A stretch of 64,000 nt of DNA from Clostridium_AD sp964467165 (GCA_964467165.1 CAYXOL010000020.1:11635-75634); one strand, 5' to 3'; shown: positions 38,104-46,566, counted from the stretch's first letter. Numbers and translations are program-made. The notes: generated by a model not told the origin, from the sequence alone.

Positions 38104-38322
38104 TTGAGAGAAGATAATGAAATATTTAGAGATTTTGTAAAAGAAAAGAAAGACACTATGGATTTAATATTTTCAAAAATTAAAGAAGCACTTAAATCCT
38201 TAGATACTATAGAAAATAATGAAGAATGCGATAGAGCTGAATTAATATTGTGCCAATGCCTCATTCTTACCAAACTTACTAATATGACTAAAGAAGAGGT
38301 AGAGTATTTAAATGATATATAA
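38104..38322 (+). CDS. Small unknown helical protein (72 aa)
   Basis: TTG start at 38104 with GAGGGAG about 7 bases before it. Charged and helical: FRDFVKEKKDTMDLIFSKIK, ECDRAELILCQCLILTKLTN. Could pair with the 164-aa protein 90 bases upstream. No family recognised. Confidence 0.5.
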   Translation: MREDNEIFRDFVKEKKDTMDLIFSKIKEALKSLDTIENNEECDRAELILCQCLILTKLTNMTKEEVEYLNDI

Positions 38323-38636
38323 AAATGTTATTTAATAAAAGGTAATGAATTTTAAAAATTATATTTCTATTATTTACTTATAGCGAGCTCACTTCGTTCA
38401 CAAATACCCTCCAGAGGTTCCGCAGATAGCTTTCAGTAGCAAGCTATTTAAATAGTACGAACCACATTATATGTAAATTATGGAATACGAGTTTTTAATG
38501 TTTTAGCTATATGCAAAAAAACAAGCCCTAAAGATTATTTTTCTCCCACCCCAGTATAATTTGTAGAACAAGATTTCTTTTACTACAAATTTATTAGTGA
38601 ATAATTATTTGATTTCGGAGTGAAATAAATTTCGAA
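38323..38636. other. Gene-free gap with a short recurring motif
   Basis: No gene. At 38391-38417 the segment TTCGTTCACAAATACCCTCC resembles CCTTCGCAAATACCCCTGAG at 42177-42197. Both are followed by a short GC-rich run; they may be traces of one dispersed element. Two copies are too few to define it. Confidence 0.3.
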
Positions 38637-38885
38637 TTAAATATTAATTGGTATATCAAAGAAATCTATATCAATTATTTCTAATCTTAGAAGCAACAAT
38701 ACACTGGTTAGTTCGATAAGCATTTTCTGAATGAACCATGATATTGTTGCTTTCTTATTTTTAAATTCTTCTTTAAACATCTTCAATCGTTTAAATAAGA
38801 AAGACCTAAATATATTGAATGCCATGAACATTATCTTTACGATTGCTTGTATTGCTGTATCATCATGAATGAAGCAATGAATTTT
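38637..38885 (-). pseudogene. C-terminal scrap of a DDE-type transposase
   Basis: Read on the minus strand from about 38885: HCFIHDDTAIQAIVKIMFMA, FNIFRSFLFKRLKMFKEEFK, then QKMLIELTSVLL. The 'H..IHD..AIQ....MFMAFNIF' pattern is typical of the C-terminal end of IS transposases whose final helices carry the last acidic residue. Nothing upstream of this is left. Family not determined. Confidence 0.45.
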
Positions 38886-38891
38886 TAATTG

Positions 38892-39350
38892 ATGGAAGCA
38901 AGTATTACTAGCAAAATTTGCTTTAATTGGGCAGGGTATGGTGACATAGGTGGTGTTCCTAATCCATTTGATTCGATTATGACATATGCAAAAACATTCA
39001 AGAGTGAGATGGGAAATGGCACTAATGGTATAAAGTCAGGAGCTAATAATGGGTTAAATATCCCTAGTGTTAAATTATCAAGTAAAGAAGTAGAGTTAAA
39101 ATGGTTAAGTGATAATTATAAAGCTGTAGAAATCCAGTATCTATTAGGCTACAGAAATATTGAAAATAAGTTTATACCAGGGATTATTATTGATGCCGCC
39201 TATGAAGCCATGAAGAACATTGATAAGCCCTATTTTCTATGCCTTGATGAAATGAATTTAGCAAGAGTGGAGTATTATTTTAGTGAAATTTTATCTGAAA
39301 ACTATCATAATGACTTTTTAAAATCACAATACTTAAAAACCGGCGGCACC
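38892..39350 (+). pseudogene. Chimeric fragment: unknown N-terminus joined to McrB pieces
   Basis: Codons 1-82 (SITSKICFNWAGYGDIGGVP ...) come from an unrecognised protein. From 39140 the frame continues with McrB sequence (LLGYRNIENKFIPGIIID, YFLCLDEMNLARVEYYFSE), equal to 27110-27257, then jumps to the equivalent of 27521-27577. The internal junction lies at a shared TTTTATCT, suggesting deletion by short homology. Confidence 0.75.
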
Positions 39351-40047
39351 GAAAGGAATTCCTATAGCCTGGGAAGGTCATTATTATGGTAGAGATGCTA
39401 GTTCCATAGGTGCACTTAATATTCATGAAATTGAATTAATAAGAAGTCAGCCAAAAATGGAAGATTGGTCCGCTCATATTCGTAGTGATACAACTTTAGC
39501 AGATTTAGATAAAGCTAAAATTACCTGGATACTAAAAGATGAAAATAATATTGAAAAAGATTATGAGCATTTCGGACCACCGTTACTACTTAATGTGGAT
39601 GCAGTTTATTCAAAAATTCGAAATCTTAAATATAGGTATTTAACAGAAAATACATTGTTTCCTACTGAAATCACTCAATATGAACCTTATGTAATAAGAG
39701 AAGTAATTCATAATTGCATCGCTCACCAGGATTATTCGTTAAATAGTAGAATTAATGTAATAGAAAAGCCTGAAGAACTAATTTTCACAAATGTAGGTAA
39801 TTTTATCCCTAAAACTATTGAAACTGTAATTGAACAGGATGCACCACAAGAATATTATAGAAATCAATTTTTAGCTAATGCCATGGTTAATTTAAATATG
39901 ATTGATACTATTGGAAGTGGTATTAAAAAAATATTTATATTGCAAATGCAAAGGTATTTTCCTCTACCTGATTATGACCTAAGCCAGAATGATAAATCAA
40001 TAAAGAATGGCGGATCAGATAATAAACCTGGCTGGATGTTAAATTAA
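39345..40047 (+). pseudogene. Fragments of an AlbA_2-type ATP-binding regulator
   Basis: Starts RIPIAWEGHYYGRDASSIGA in a different frame from the McrB piece, continues MEDWSAHIRSDTTLADLD, then after an internal loss ITWILKDENNIEKDYEHFGP, VIREVIHNCIAHQDYSLNSR and MVNLNMIDTIGSGIKKIF. These belong to AlbA_2/RecG-related 'ATP-binding protein' regulators. The helix RE-x-HNCIAHQDY is their GHKL-like N box. The N-terminal domain, a middle piece and the C-terminus are missing. Confidence 0.75.
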
Positions 40048-40781
40048 AAATTAAGAAGAACTTTAGAGACAGGTAAGAAGAATTTTAGAAGTGTTTTAAG
40101 ATTAAGTAGTTAATATAATATTTGAAAATGGCTCTATTAAAGGCATGTATGAGTTTAAATGTTCTTCTTAAAGTAGAGTGGTAAAAAAAATTAAGAAGAA
40201 CTTTAGAATGATTTAAGCATATGTGGAACAATTATAAGGATTGAGGATCGGGTAAATGAATTAGTTGAAATTTAGAATGAGTATCAGTGGCTAAAGTAGT
40301 AGTTATTGGTACTTGTTTTGCGAGGGTTAGGTAACTGTGACTTGGAAAAAATTAAATAATCAAATGATTAAAGATAAAAAAAGTGTAAATAATTATAGCT
40401 ATGGTAAAATGAATGGAGAAAGAACTATGGCTAAGAAGAAATCAGAAGCAATAGAATATTATATAAATAGATAAATCTTAATTAGCATAAATAACTTTAA
40501 TTTATTGAAGGGATTTATGCTATAATTATATAAATATTAAAGAGAAAATCAAGTTTGTTAAGAAGAAATTTTATATATAAATGTCTACGCAAAAAGAGGT
40601 GATCCAGAGTGGAAAGTAATTAGCAAGTAAAATAGCAAGTAAAAGTTGTTCACTGCGTTTTTAACATTTGTAACGACTTCGGGGGACGAAACAATAACTG
40701 GACGTTGTTGTTTGATAAAAACATGCTATCAGCACTTATAAAAGAGCAGAAAATAATCTTAAAGATATTGGGGCGATTACA
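40048..40781. other. Degenerate repeat-rich gap
   Basis: No gene. The phrase AATTAAGAAGAACTTTAGA occurs at 40048-40066 and again near 40186-40206, with weaker echoes (AAGAAGAATTTTAGAAG). TTAGCATAAAT / ATTTATGCTA around 40478-40521 could pair as a hairpin. GTAACTGTGACTTGG at 40330 recurs at 41810. Likely remnants of recombined DNA. Confidence 0.4.
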
Positions 40782-41287
40782 GTGAATATCTATCACGGCA
40801 GTAATATTATTGTGGAAAAACCTGAAATTTTGCAAAGTAATCGTCTGATTGATTTTGGCGTAGCTTTTATACCACAAGCAATAAAGAACAAGCGAATCGC
40901 TGGGCAGAAAAAGTTAGTTTAAGAAACAATACAGGTAAATAGTTTTTATCAGTATATAATCTTGATATAGAAAAATCAAAAAAGCAACTTAACATTATAG
41001 AATTTATATCTGCTGATGAAAAATGGCTGGATTTTATCACTGTAAATCGCAAAGGGAAAGAAATTCCAGAAGAATATGATATTGTAATCGGTCCTGTTGC
41101 TGATGATAATGTATATTTGACTGTAAAACTTTTTGAAACTGGTGTGCTCAATAAAGAAGAAGCCCTAAAACGATTAAAAATAGAGAAACTTTTTAATCAG
41201 ATACTATTCCATACGGAGAGATCGTTGGAGTTTTGCGTATTCGATCATTATGAAGATTTGGGAGGGGAAAGTAATGGAGAAAAGTAA
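40782..41287 (+). pseudogene. Broken DUF3990 (ART-like toxin) gene
   Basis: VNIYHGSNIIVEKPEILQSN then LIDFGVAF, a frame change, TTSNKEQANRWAEKVSLRNN, a TAG stop at 40938-40940, then FLSVYNLDIEKSKKQLNIIE and DIVIGPVADDNVYLTVKLFE. This is DUF3990, a family related to ADP-ribosyltransferases and usually encoded with DUF3791 proteins, as here. One frameshift and one nonsense codon inactivate it. It overlaps the next gene by 14 bases. Confidence 0.8.
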
Positions 41288-41510
41288 ATTTGATGCTGTG
41301 TTTCCCATTATATGTTCTGCTCTTGTAGAAAAAATCATGGATGAATTGAGTTTATCAGATAAGGATGGTGTTACAAACCTTTATTCTTCTCATCTGTATG
41401 AAATGCTAGAGCAAGAAGAAACAAAGGTTTGGCAGTACAGCACGGAAAAATTATTCGAACTTTTTTTGGAAGAAAGAAATAGCGGAAACATAACATTTCC
41501 GCAGGTGTGA
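41274..41510 (+). CDS. Small partner of the DUF3990/DUF3791 cassette
   Basis: 78 residues from the ATG at 41274 (GGAGGGG 5 bases upstream). Opens EKSKFDAVFPIICSALVEKI, followed by LYSSHLYEMLEQEETKVWQY. This small helical protein typically lies between DUF3990 and DUF3791 genes. Its gene overlaps the broken DUF3990 and is followed 11 bases later by DUF3791. Possibly the antitoxin or a regulator; inferred from position. Confidence 0.65.
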   Translation: MEKSKFDAVFPIICSALVEKIMDELSLSDKDGVTNLYSSHLYEMLEQEETKVWQYSTEKLFELFLEERNSGNITFPQV

Positions 41511-41521
41511 GGTGAGAGGTC

Positions 41522-41725
41522 ATGGACAGAACCATTGATTTTACAGTATTTTGCCTTGAAAGCTATAAGCAGGCGCATTATATCACCGGTAAAGCTGCAC
41601 TGGTCATTTTTAATGACTATAATGTGTTCGGCTATATCAAATCCGTTTATGATGTGCTTCATTCTACAGGGCAGGACTATATTGTGGAAGATATTGATAT
41701 ATATATTAAGTCAAGACGAAACTAG
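41522..41725 (+). CDS. DUF3791 family protein
   Basis: 67 residues. FTVFCLESYKQAHYITGKAA, then FNDYNVFGYIKSVYDVLHST and a final DIDIYIKSRR match the DUF3791 family, which co-occurs with DUF3990 in small toxin-antitoxin-like cassettes. GGTGAGAGGTC precedes the ATG. Intact, whereas the presumed toxin upstream is broken. Confidence 0.8.
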   Translation: MDRTIDFTVFCLESYKQAHYITGKAALVIFNDYNVFGYIKSVYDVLHSTGQDYIVEDIDIYIKSRRN

Positions 41726-41732
41726 CAAATAT

Positions 41733-41779
41733 AAACAAGGATACCCTGTGTAAAATAACACAAGTACCCTTGTTTTTTT
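41733..41779 (+). terminator. Terminator after the DUF3791 cassette
   Basis: AACAAGG...CTTGTGT-type stem with an internal pair CTGTGT/ACACAAG and closing CCTTGTTTTTTT, ending in a run of seven T. Just downstream of the cassette stop. Confidence 0.7.
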
Positions 41780-42513
41780 AGCAAGTGGGTCGATTTGAAC
41801 CCCACTAGGGTAACTGTGACTTGGGAAAAATAGTAAGAAGAAACTGTTTCCAGTTTCTTCTATGGGGTCTGGAAAGCCACCTAAAAAAAGGTAATAATGC
41901 AGAGATATGGCTAGAATGAACTGTTTGATTAAGATTTAAATGAGAATAAGTTGAGTAGGAATGTTTATTGTGAAGTTTGTTTTTTTTAACATTTATTAGG
42001 CTTAAGATGCGACACCATTGTAAAATATGGAAGCGTATGCGGACAGATTTTACTAGCTCTTTTTAGAAGTGTTGTGCAGAATGCATGACGGAATAATTCT
42101 AGATATATCTCTGACTACAGAGGAACTATTAACTCACTATAGACACAGGTTGCCAATATCAAACTCAGTCGTTCCTCCTTCGCAAATACCCCTGAGGGTG
42201 ACTCGGAAGGTGTCGAAATGAGAACATGAACTTAGCTGGAAGAACAGAATAAAAGTTTAGAGAAGTGTCACTTAGGAGGCAGTTCTTTTTTTCTATACTG
42301 GTTCCGGGTGGTATTTTAATATTTTGTAAAATAAATGGTTTTGATGTAGAATGATACGACAATATATGGAAACCTCATGCGGAATAGTGTTATAATAATA
42401 GTTAATTAAAGTAAGTTAAGAGTAAAATTTTTATCATTGATAAATGAGGAGTGTAATAGTACAGTAGCCACCAACTAAAAAAATGGTAGCTATTAAATAA
42501 TAGAGATGGAGGT
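41780..42513. other. Gene-free region with a repeated hairpin element
   Basis: No gene. 41836-41891 carries AGAAGAAACTG/CAGTTTCTTCT plus TATGGGGTCTGGAAAGCCAC, a 56-base element repeated at 43096-43151. Also holds the CAAATACCCCTGAG motif (42184-42197) and two ATATGGAARC..ATGCGGA phrases (42028, 42363). Looks like pieced-together non-coding DNA. Confidence 0.45.
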
Positions 42514-42522
42514 GTGTTGATA

Positions 42523-43074
42523 TTGCTAGCATATGAAGAAAAAACCTACACTTATGAGGAATTTTTGAAAATATCTTATGAGGATAGATGTGAGTTTGTA
42601 GATGGTAAAGTATATATGATGGGTTCATCTTCAATTTAGCACCAGAATATAGTAGGAAATATGTTTTTTGCTTTGAAAAATTATTTTAAAGGTAAAGAAT
42701 GTACACCGTTTGTAGCTCCACTGGATGTAACTTTTGTTGATAAGAATAAAAATAAAAATATAGTTCAACCTGATATTCTTGTAGTATGTGATAAGGATAA
42801 AATAATAGATAATAAATATAAAGGAATACCAACCTTAGTAATTGAAGTTGTTTCGCCTTCAAAAAGTAGTCATGATTATGTAACTAAGTTAGATTTGTAT
42901 TTAAGAGCCGGAGTAGAAGAATATTGGATATTAAATCCTGTTAATAAAAATGCAATATGTTATAGGTTTGAAAATGAAATGCCCTCAAAAGTTGAAGGCT
43001 ACCACTATGATGAAGCAATTAAATCTGATATCTTTCAGGGGCTAAATATATCATTAAAAGAAATATTTGAATAG
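42523..43074 (+). pseudogene. Uma2-type nuclease with a nonsense codon
   Basis: Probable TTG start at 42523 (GATGGAGG 9 bases before). YTYEEFLKISYEDRCEFVDG, then KVYMMGSSSI, TAG at 42637, HQNIVGNMFFALK, then VQPDILVVCDKD (catalytic Asp), PTLVIEVVSPSK (Glu-x-Val/Ser site), DYVTKLDLYLRAGVEEYWIL. This is the Uma2/DUF820 PD-(D/E)XK family. Only the TAG breaks it. An internal start at 42661 would give 137 residues that keep the core but lack the first Glu. Confidence 0.8.
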
Positions 43075-43095
43075 AAGCAAGCTCAGCATGTGAAC

Positions 43096-43151
43096 AGAAG
43101 AAACTGTTTTCAGTTTCTTCTATGGGGTCTGGATAGCCACCTAAAGAAAGG
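43096..43151 (+). repeat. 56-base hairpin element, copy 2
   Basis: AGAAGAAACTG-TTTT-CAGTTTCTTCT followed by TATGGGGTCTGGATAGCCAC and CTAAAGAAAGG. Matches 41836-41891 with about four differences. Both copies lie shortly after small accessory genes. Confidence 0.75.
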
Positions 43152-43152
43152 C

Positions 43153-43199
43153 AAAAAAACTACCGAAATATATTTCTGTAAATTTCGGTAGTTTTTTTG
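43153..43199. terminator. Bidirectional terminator, CTACCGAAATA family
   Basis: Strong stem AAAAAAACTACCGAAAT / ATTTCGGTAGTTTTTTT between the converging Uma2 gene and the ImmA gene. Third member of the hairpin family at 31155 and 32147. Confidence 0.8.
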
Positions 43200-43224
43200 T
43201 GGTTAAAATACAATTAGACTAAGT

Positions 43225-43647
43225 TTAAGAATAATTAACGTTGAAATCTAAGATATACTTCAGTATATAGTTATCCATGCTTTCTATATGCAGTTTAAAT
43301 AAATTAGAATCAAATAATAAAGCAACAGCAAATAGATTAGCTTCATACTCATTTGAATTCGATAATGAATCACCATCAAAATGATTAGCAGCATTCTTAT
43401 GTAAAACAGCGTGTCCTAACTCATGTGCACAAAAAATTTTTTGGGATCTTTCATTGAAATTGGAATTTATAAATATGCAAGGTGGAATATCTTCATAAGG
43501 TTTCAGTATATAGGCTTGCACCGCATTTTTTCTAAAAGAAACAAAGTTACAGTTTATATTTAATATTTTTGCTATCTCAAAGGGATTGTTTGTCTTATAA
43601 ATTTCTTTAAATTTGATAGCAGTCGCAACAATATCATTTTTTGTCAA
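43225..43647 (-). CDS. ImmA/IrrE family metallopeptidase
   Basis: 140 residues with the zinc-protease motif HELGH (FCAHELGHAVLH, ~residue 72-83) and a downstream NEYEANLFAVALLF segment with the third ligand Glu, typical of ImmA/IrrE proteins. In ICEBs1-like elements ImmA cleaves the ImmR repressor to induce the element. Here the repressor gene lies 24 bases upstream in the same orientation. AGGGGAT precedes the start. Expected to be intact. Confidence 0.85.
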   Translation of the reverse strand: MTKNDIVATAIKFKEIYKTNNPFEIAKILNINCNFVSFRKNAVQAYILKPYEDIPPCIFINSNFNERSQKIFCAHELGHAVLHKNAANHFDGDSLSNSNEYEANLFAVALLFDSNLFKLHIESMDNYILKYILDFNVNYS

Positions 43648-43671
43648 TCAGTCCATCCCCTTTAATGGTAT

Positions 43672-44085
43672 TTATTTCTTATACTTATAGCTAATTAACT
43701 CTAATTGTCTCAAAAGTTCGTTGGCAAAATCAACTAATTCATCACGTCTCATTTTCTTTATATCATATCCACCATAAGCCATTAACATTGGCTGCTTTAA
43801 TATGAATGTCATGGCATCCTCAGGGGTTTTTATGGTTTTGTATTCTAAAGAGGAATCAGTAGAGTCTTTTTCCCAACCCATTAAATAGCTAGGCGTAGTA
43901 TTTAATGCATTAGCTAAAATTTCTAGCTTATCAATAGGTAAATTTTTAATAAATCCAGTTTCATAACGTTGTAATGTAGATTTACTTATACCGGTTTTGT
44001 ATGCTAGGTCTTGATAAGATAAATTTTGTCTAATTCTTATCTCTTTAATTCTCTTTATTATTTCATTAGTTTCTCTTTCTTCCAC
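43672..44085 (-). CDS. ImmR-like XRE repressor
   Basis: 137 residues. The N-terminal HTH has LSYQDLAYKTGISKSTLQRY and ETGFIKNLPIDKLEILANAL. The C-terminal half (TPEDAMTFILKQPML, then RRDELVDFANELLRQLELIS) is the part likely recognised by the ImmA protease. GGGAGG lies before the ATG. Divergent from the Cro-like gene at 44257, it forms a lysogeny-type switch with the operator region between. Confidence 0.85.
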   Translation of the reverse strand: MEERETNEIIKRIKEIRIRQNLSYQDLAYKTGISKSTLQRYETGFIKNLPIDKLEILANALNTTPSYLMGWEKDSTDSSLEYKTIKTPEDAMTFILKQPMLMAYGGYDIKKMRRDELVDFANELLRQLELISYKYKK

Positions 44086-44256
44086 AAAAAAACCTCCCTA
44101 CATAGCAATATTATACCATTTAATACCATGAATGCAACGAAATATTTTGAAAACTTAAAAAAAGTTGCATATTTGGGTTGACAGTAGCATATATGCGGTA
44201 ATATAATAATATTATTCCATATATGTAATAAAAATACAAGAGAACAGGAGAGCGGT
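44086..44256. promoter_or_regulatory. Divergent switch region: promoter and operator
   Basis: Rightward promoter: -35 TTGACA (44178-44183), 18-base spacer, -10 TATAAT (44202-44207). A perfect palindrome GCATATATGC lies in the spacer (44187-44196). Related half-sites occur at 44165 (GTTGCATAT) and 44218 (CCATATATG). These are plausible operators for the ImmR-like repressor and the Cro-like protein. Confidence 0.65.
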
Positions 44257-44481
44257 ATGAATATAAATAAATTAAAGGGTAAAATGGTTGAGCAGGGTAT
44301 TACTCAAGAGAAGTTAGCTCAAAAGTTAGGTATATCAGTACAAGCATTAAATGCAAAACTTAATAATAGATCATGTTTAACTATCAAAGAGGCAAAAGGG
44401 ATAACTAATATATTGAATATTGAAAATCCAAGTGAAATTTTTTTTAATTCTAAAGTCCCAAATGTGCAACAACAGATTTAA
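44257..44481 (+). CDS. Cro-like XRE regulator
   Basis: 74 residues behind GGAGAG. HTH: VEQGITQEKLAQKLGISVQA then NAKLNNRSCLTIKEAKGITN. Faces the ImmR-like gene, as in phage and ICE switches, and leads into replication functions. Likely the lytic/excision-side regulator. Confidence 0.8.
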   Translation: MNINKLKGKMVEQGITQEKLAQKLGISVQALNAKLNNRSCLTIKEAKGITNILNIENPSEIFFNSKVPNVQQQI

Positions 44482-44487
44482 AATTAG

Positions 44488-44536
44488 TATCCATATCCAT
44501 ATCCATATCCATATCCATATTCATATTCATATTCAA
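44488..44536. repeat. Hexamer tandem repeat (ATATCC/ATATTC)
   Basis: The unit ATATCC is repeated about four times and then becomes ATATTC for three more, between the Cro-like gene and the replisome gene. Such a microsatellite can change length by slippage and alter spacing upstream of 44577. Confidence 0.85.
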
Positions 44537-44576
44537 TATCGAGAGTAATTTATAATATAGAGAGGAAGGAACAATA

Positions 44577-45722
44577 ATGGCTAAATATAGACAGCTTTAT
44601 ACAGAATTTTGGAGTGATAGCTTTGTTCTCGAACTTACTCCGGAGGAAAAATATTTTTATTTGTATCTTATATCAAATAGTAAAACAACACAGTGTGGTA
44701 TTTATGAAATATCAAAAAGAATTATAGAAACAGAAACAGGATACAATAGGGATACTGTAGAGAAGCTAATTAAAAGGTTCTGTGATTATAATAAGATATT
44801 ATATTGCGAAGAAACAAAAGAGCTTATGGTTATAAATTGGGTGAAATACAATGCTCCTAATAATATAAATGCAATTAAATGCGTACATCGCGAACTTAGT
44901 AAAATTAAACATAAAGATTTCCTTAAAATACTGTTTAAAAAATGTAAGGAAGCCCAACTAGATGTAGAAAGAATCTTTGGAAATCTTATTATCTGGGAAG
45001 TTTGTTCTGAGGTTTTTACAGAGCCATCCTTAGAAAAAGTGGACAAGTTACCTTTGAGTAGTACTTTAGATATGAACTCTGAAGTGATTTTCACAAATAC
45101 ACCAGAAGAAGTTAGTAGTGTTTCTATGGAAAATGAAGAAAATCAGGAATTAAGTGAATTTATCATTAATAAATCACTTAGTAGGCAATTACAAGCCCCT
45201 TATAAGGGGCTACCAAGTAATAGAATAAGAAGTAATAAAGAAGAAATAATAAATAAAAAGCAAGAAATAATAAGTAATAAAGAAGAAGTATCAGAAAATG
45301 TAATAAAAGATAAAAACAATTCTTCCCCTGCTGATTATGAGGGGTTAAAAAATATAATTAGAATATTTGAAGAAAATGTACATGCTATTACACCTTTTGA
45401 ATATGAAAAAATATTAGATTTTACAGAGCATGTAAGTAGTGAGGTTATTATCATGGCAATAGAAGAGGCTGTGAATTATAACGCTAAAACCATGCAGTAT
45501 ATTACTAAAATACTGGATAACTGGATTAGCAGCGGCATAAAAACTGCCCAGGAAGTAAAAGTTTATCAAAAACAATGGGCAAGTAAAAAGAGCAGCGGCA
45601 CAAATCATAATGTGAAAAAAGGTGGTTTCTGCGACTATGAGCAAAGAAGTTACGATTTTGATGCCCTAGAAAGGCGATTATTAGGGCTTACCGATACTGA
45701 AGATACACTATATAAAAAATAA
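44577..45722 (+). CDS. Phage-type replisome organizer (DnaD domain)
   Basis: 381 residues, GGAAGG before the ATG. The N-terminal winged-helix part (KYRQLYTEFWSDSFVLELTP, EEKYFYLYLISN, YEISKRIIETETGYNRDTVE) matches phage replisome organizer proteins. The C-terminal DnaD-like part (IIRIFEENVHAITPFEYEKI, AIEEAVNYNAKTMQYITKIL) ends in FCDYEQRSYDFDALERRLLG, a tail that recurs in the gene at 56231. It would load helicase at a phage or ICE origin. A variable Lys/Asn-rich linker lies at ~205-255. Confidence 0.85.
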   Translation: MAKYRQLYTEFWSDSFVLELTPEEKYFYLYLISNSKTTQCGIYEISKRIIETETGYNRDTVEKLIKRFCDYNKILYCEETKELMVINWVKYNAPNNINAIKCVHRELSKIKHKDFLKILFKKCKEAQLDVERIFGNLIIWEVCSEVFTEPSLEKVDKLPLSSTLDMNSEVIFTNTPEEVSSVSMENEENQELSEFIINKSLSRQLQAPYKGLPSNRIRSNKEEIINKKQEIISNKEEVSENVIKDKNNSSPADYEGLKNIIRIFEENVHAITPFEYEKILDFTEHVSSEVIIMAIEEAVNYNAKTMQYITKILDNWISSGIKTAQEVKVYQKQWASKKSSGTNHNVKKGGFCDYEQRSYDFDALERRLLGLTDTEDTLYKK

Positions 45723-45737
45723 AAAGGGCGGTGTTTT

Positions 45738-46274
45738 ATTACGGAAAAATTAGTTGGAAAGGCTAAAAATAAAGATGTAGGAGCTATAGAAGAAATAACA
45801 GGAAAATTTAAATATCTTATATTCAAGGAAGCTTCAAGGTATCACATTCCAGGTTATGAACTAGAGGATTTAGTTCAGCATGGGTATCTTTCGGTTATAA
45901 AGGCCATAGCCATGTATAAGCTAGGTAGTAACAGTTTTTACGGCTACTGTATAACTTCTATAAAAATGAACTTCAAAGCCCTTTTAAAAGGAGAAATAAA
46001 ACATTTTAGAGAAGTCCCAAACAATGAAATGCTAGATTTTGATACTGCAGGAGATTATGAATTTACCTTAGAGGATGAAGTAATTGCCCATGAAGAAGTA
46101 AAAAAATTATATGCTATGATTGACAGGCTTGAGCCTTTAGAGAGTGAAATAATAAAAAGATATTATATTTTGCAGCAGCCACTGGGAGAAATAGCCTGTG
46201 ATAGTAATAAAACTTACTTTGAACTTTCAAGGAGAAAAAGAAAAGCCTTAAAAAAACTAAGAACTCTAATGTAA
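45738..46274 (+). CDS. Sigma-70 family factor, apparent ATT start
   Basis: About 178 residues if started at ATT (45738), 15 bases after the replisome gene and behind AAGGGCGG. The sequence reads (M)TEKLVGKAKNKDVGAI with region 2 around PGYELEDLVQHGYLSVIKAI and region 4 around RLEPLESEIIKRYYILQQPL with CDSNKTYFELSRRKRKAL. Related to UviA/phage-like sigma factors. The next in-frame ATG (45912) would remove region 2, so I favour the ATT, perhaps a mutated ATG. Expression may be low or lost. It would be expected to drive the nearby DUF1659/holin/lysin genes. Confidence 0.7.
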   Translation: MTEKLVGKAKNKDVGAIEEITGKFKYLIFKEASRYHIPGYELEDLVQHGYLSVIKAIAMYKLGSNSFYGYCITSIKMNFKALLKGEIKHFREVPNNEMLDFDTAGDYEFTLEDEVIAHEEVKKLYAMIDRLEPLESEIIKRYYILQQPLGEIACDSNKTYFELSRRKRKALKKLRTLM

Positions 46275-46350
46275 ATAAATTATTTTAAAAAAATCTGCAC
46301 AAAACTTTAAAATGGCATATATATTCAATGAAAACAAAATGAGTGATTAA

Positions 46351-46545
46351 CATGGCAGTTAAATCCAAGAGCAATTTAAAACTTGCTGCAGTAGACGATG
46401 TTCCAACTGTCACATAAGCGCAGGTAAATTCTCTTATGGATTTAGTAATCGCAAAAAACATTTTCCATACAGTTAATGGTAACTTAATTGGAAAGAAAGA
46501 TGCTAAGATTGTTACTACAGAAAGTAGCGACGTTGAAGTAGCATA
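46351..46545 (+). pseudogene. Fused remnant of DUF1659 and DUF2922 genes
   Basis: Starts like DUF1659 (MAVKSK), jumps to SNLKLAAVDD, then continues as DUF2922 (VPTVT, stop TAA, AQVNSLMDLVIAKNIFHTVN, KDAKIVTTESSDVEVA). Compared with the intact pair at 56643-57153, most of both genes has been deleted. Confidence 0.85.
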
Positions 46546-46566
46546 ATAAAACAATTTATTCCAGGT

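Noticed and set aside
41780..41825. tRNA 3'-end-like sequence on the minus strand (GGGGTTCAAATCGACCCAC)
   Set aside because: Only a T-arm-like stretch is present, the stem does not pair properly around the TTCAAAT loop, and no D or anticodon arm is found upstream.
44488..44536. Possible CRISPR or iteron array
   Set aside because: The units are contiguous 6-mers without spacers and too short for origin iterons.
46285..46554. Minus-strand 89-codon frame
   Set aside because: It is the reverse reading of the DUF1659/DUF2922 remnant; the same shadow appears opposite the intact DUF2922 gene at 56946.
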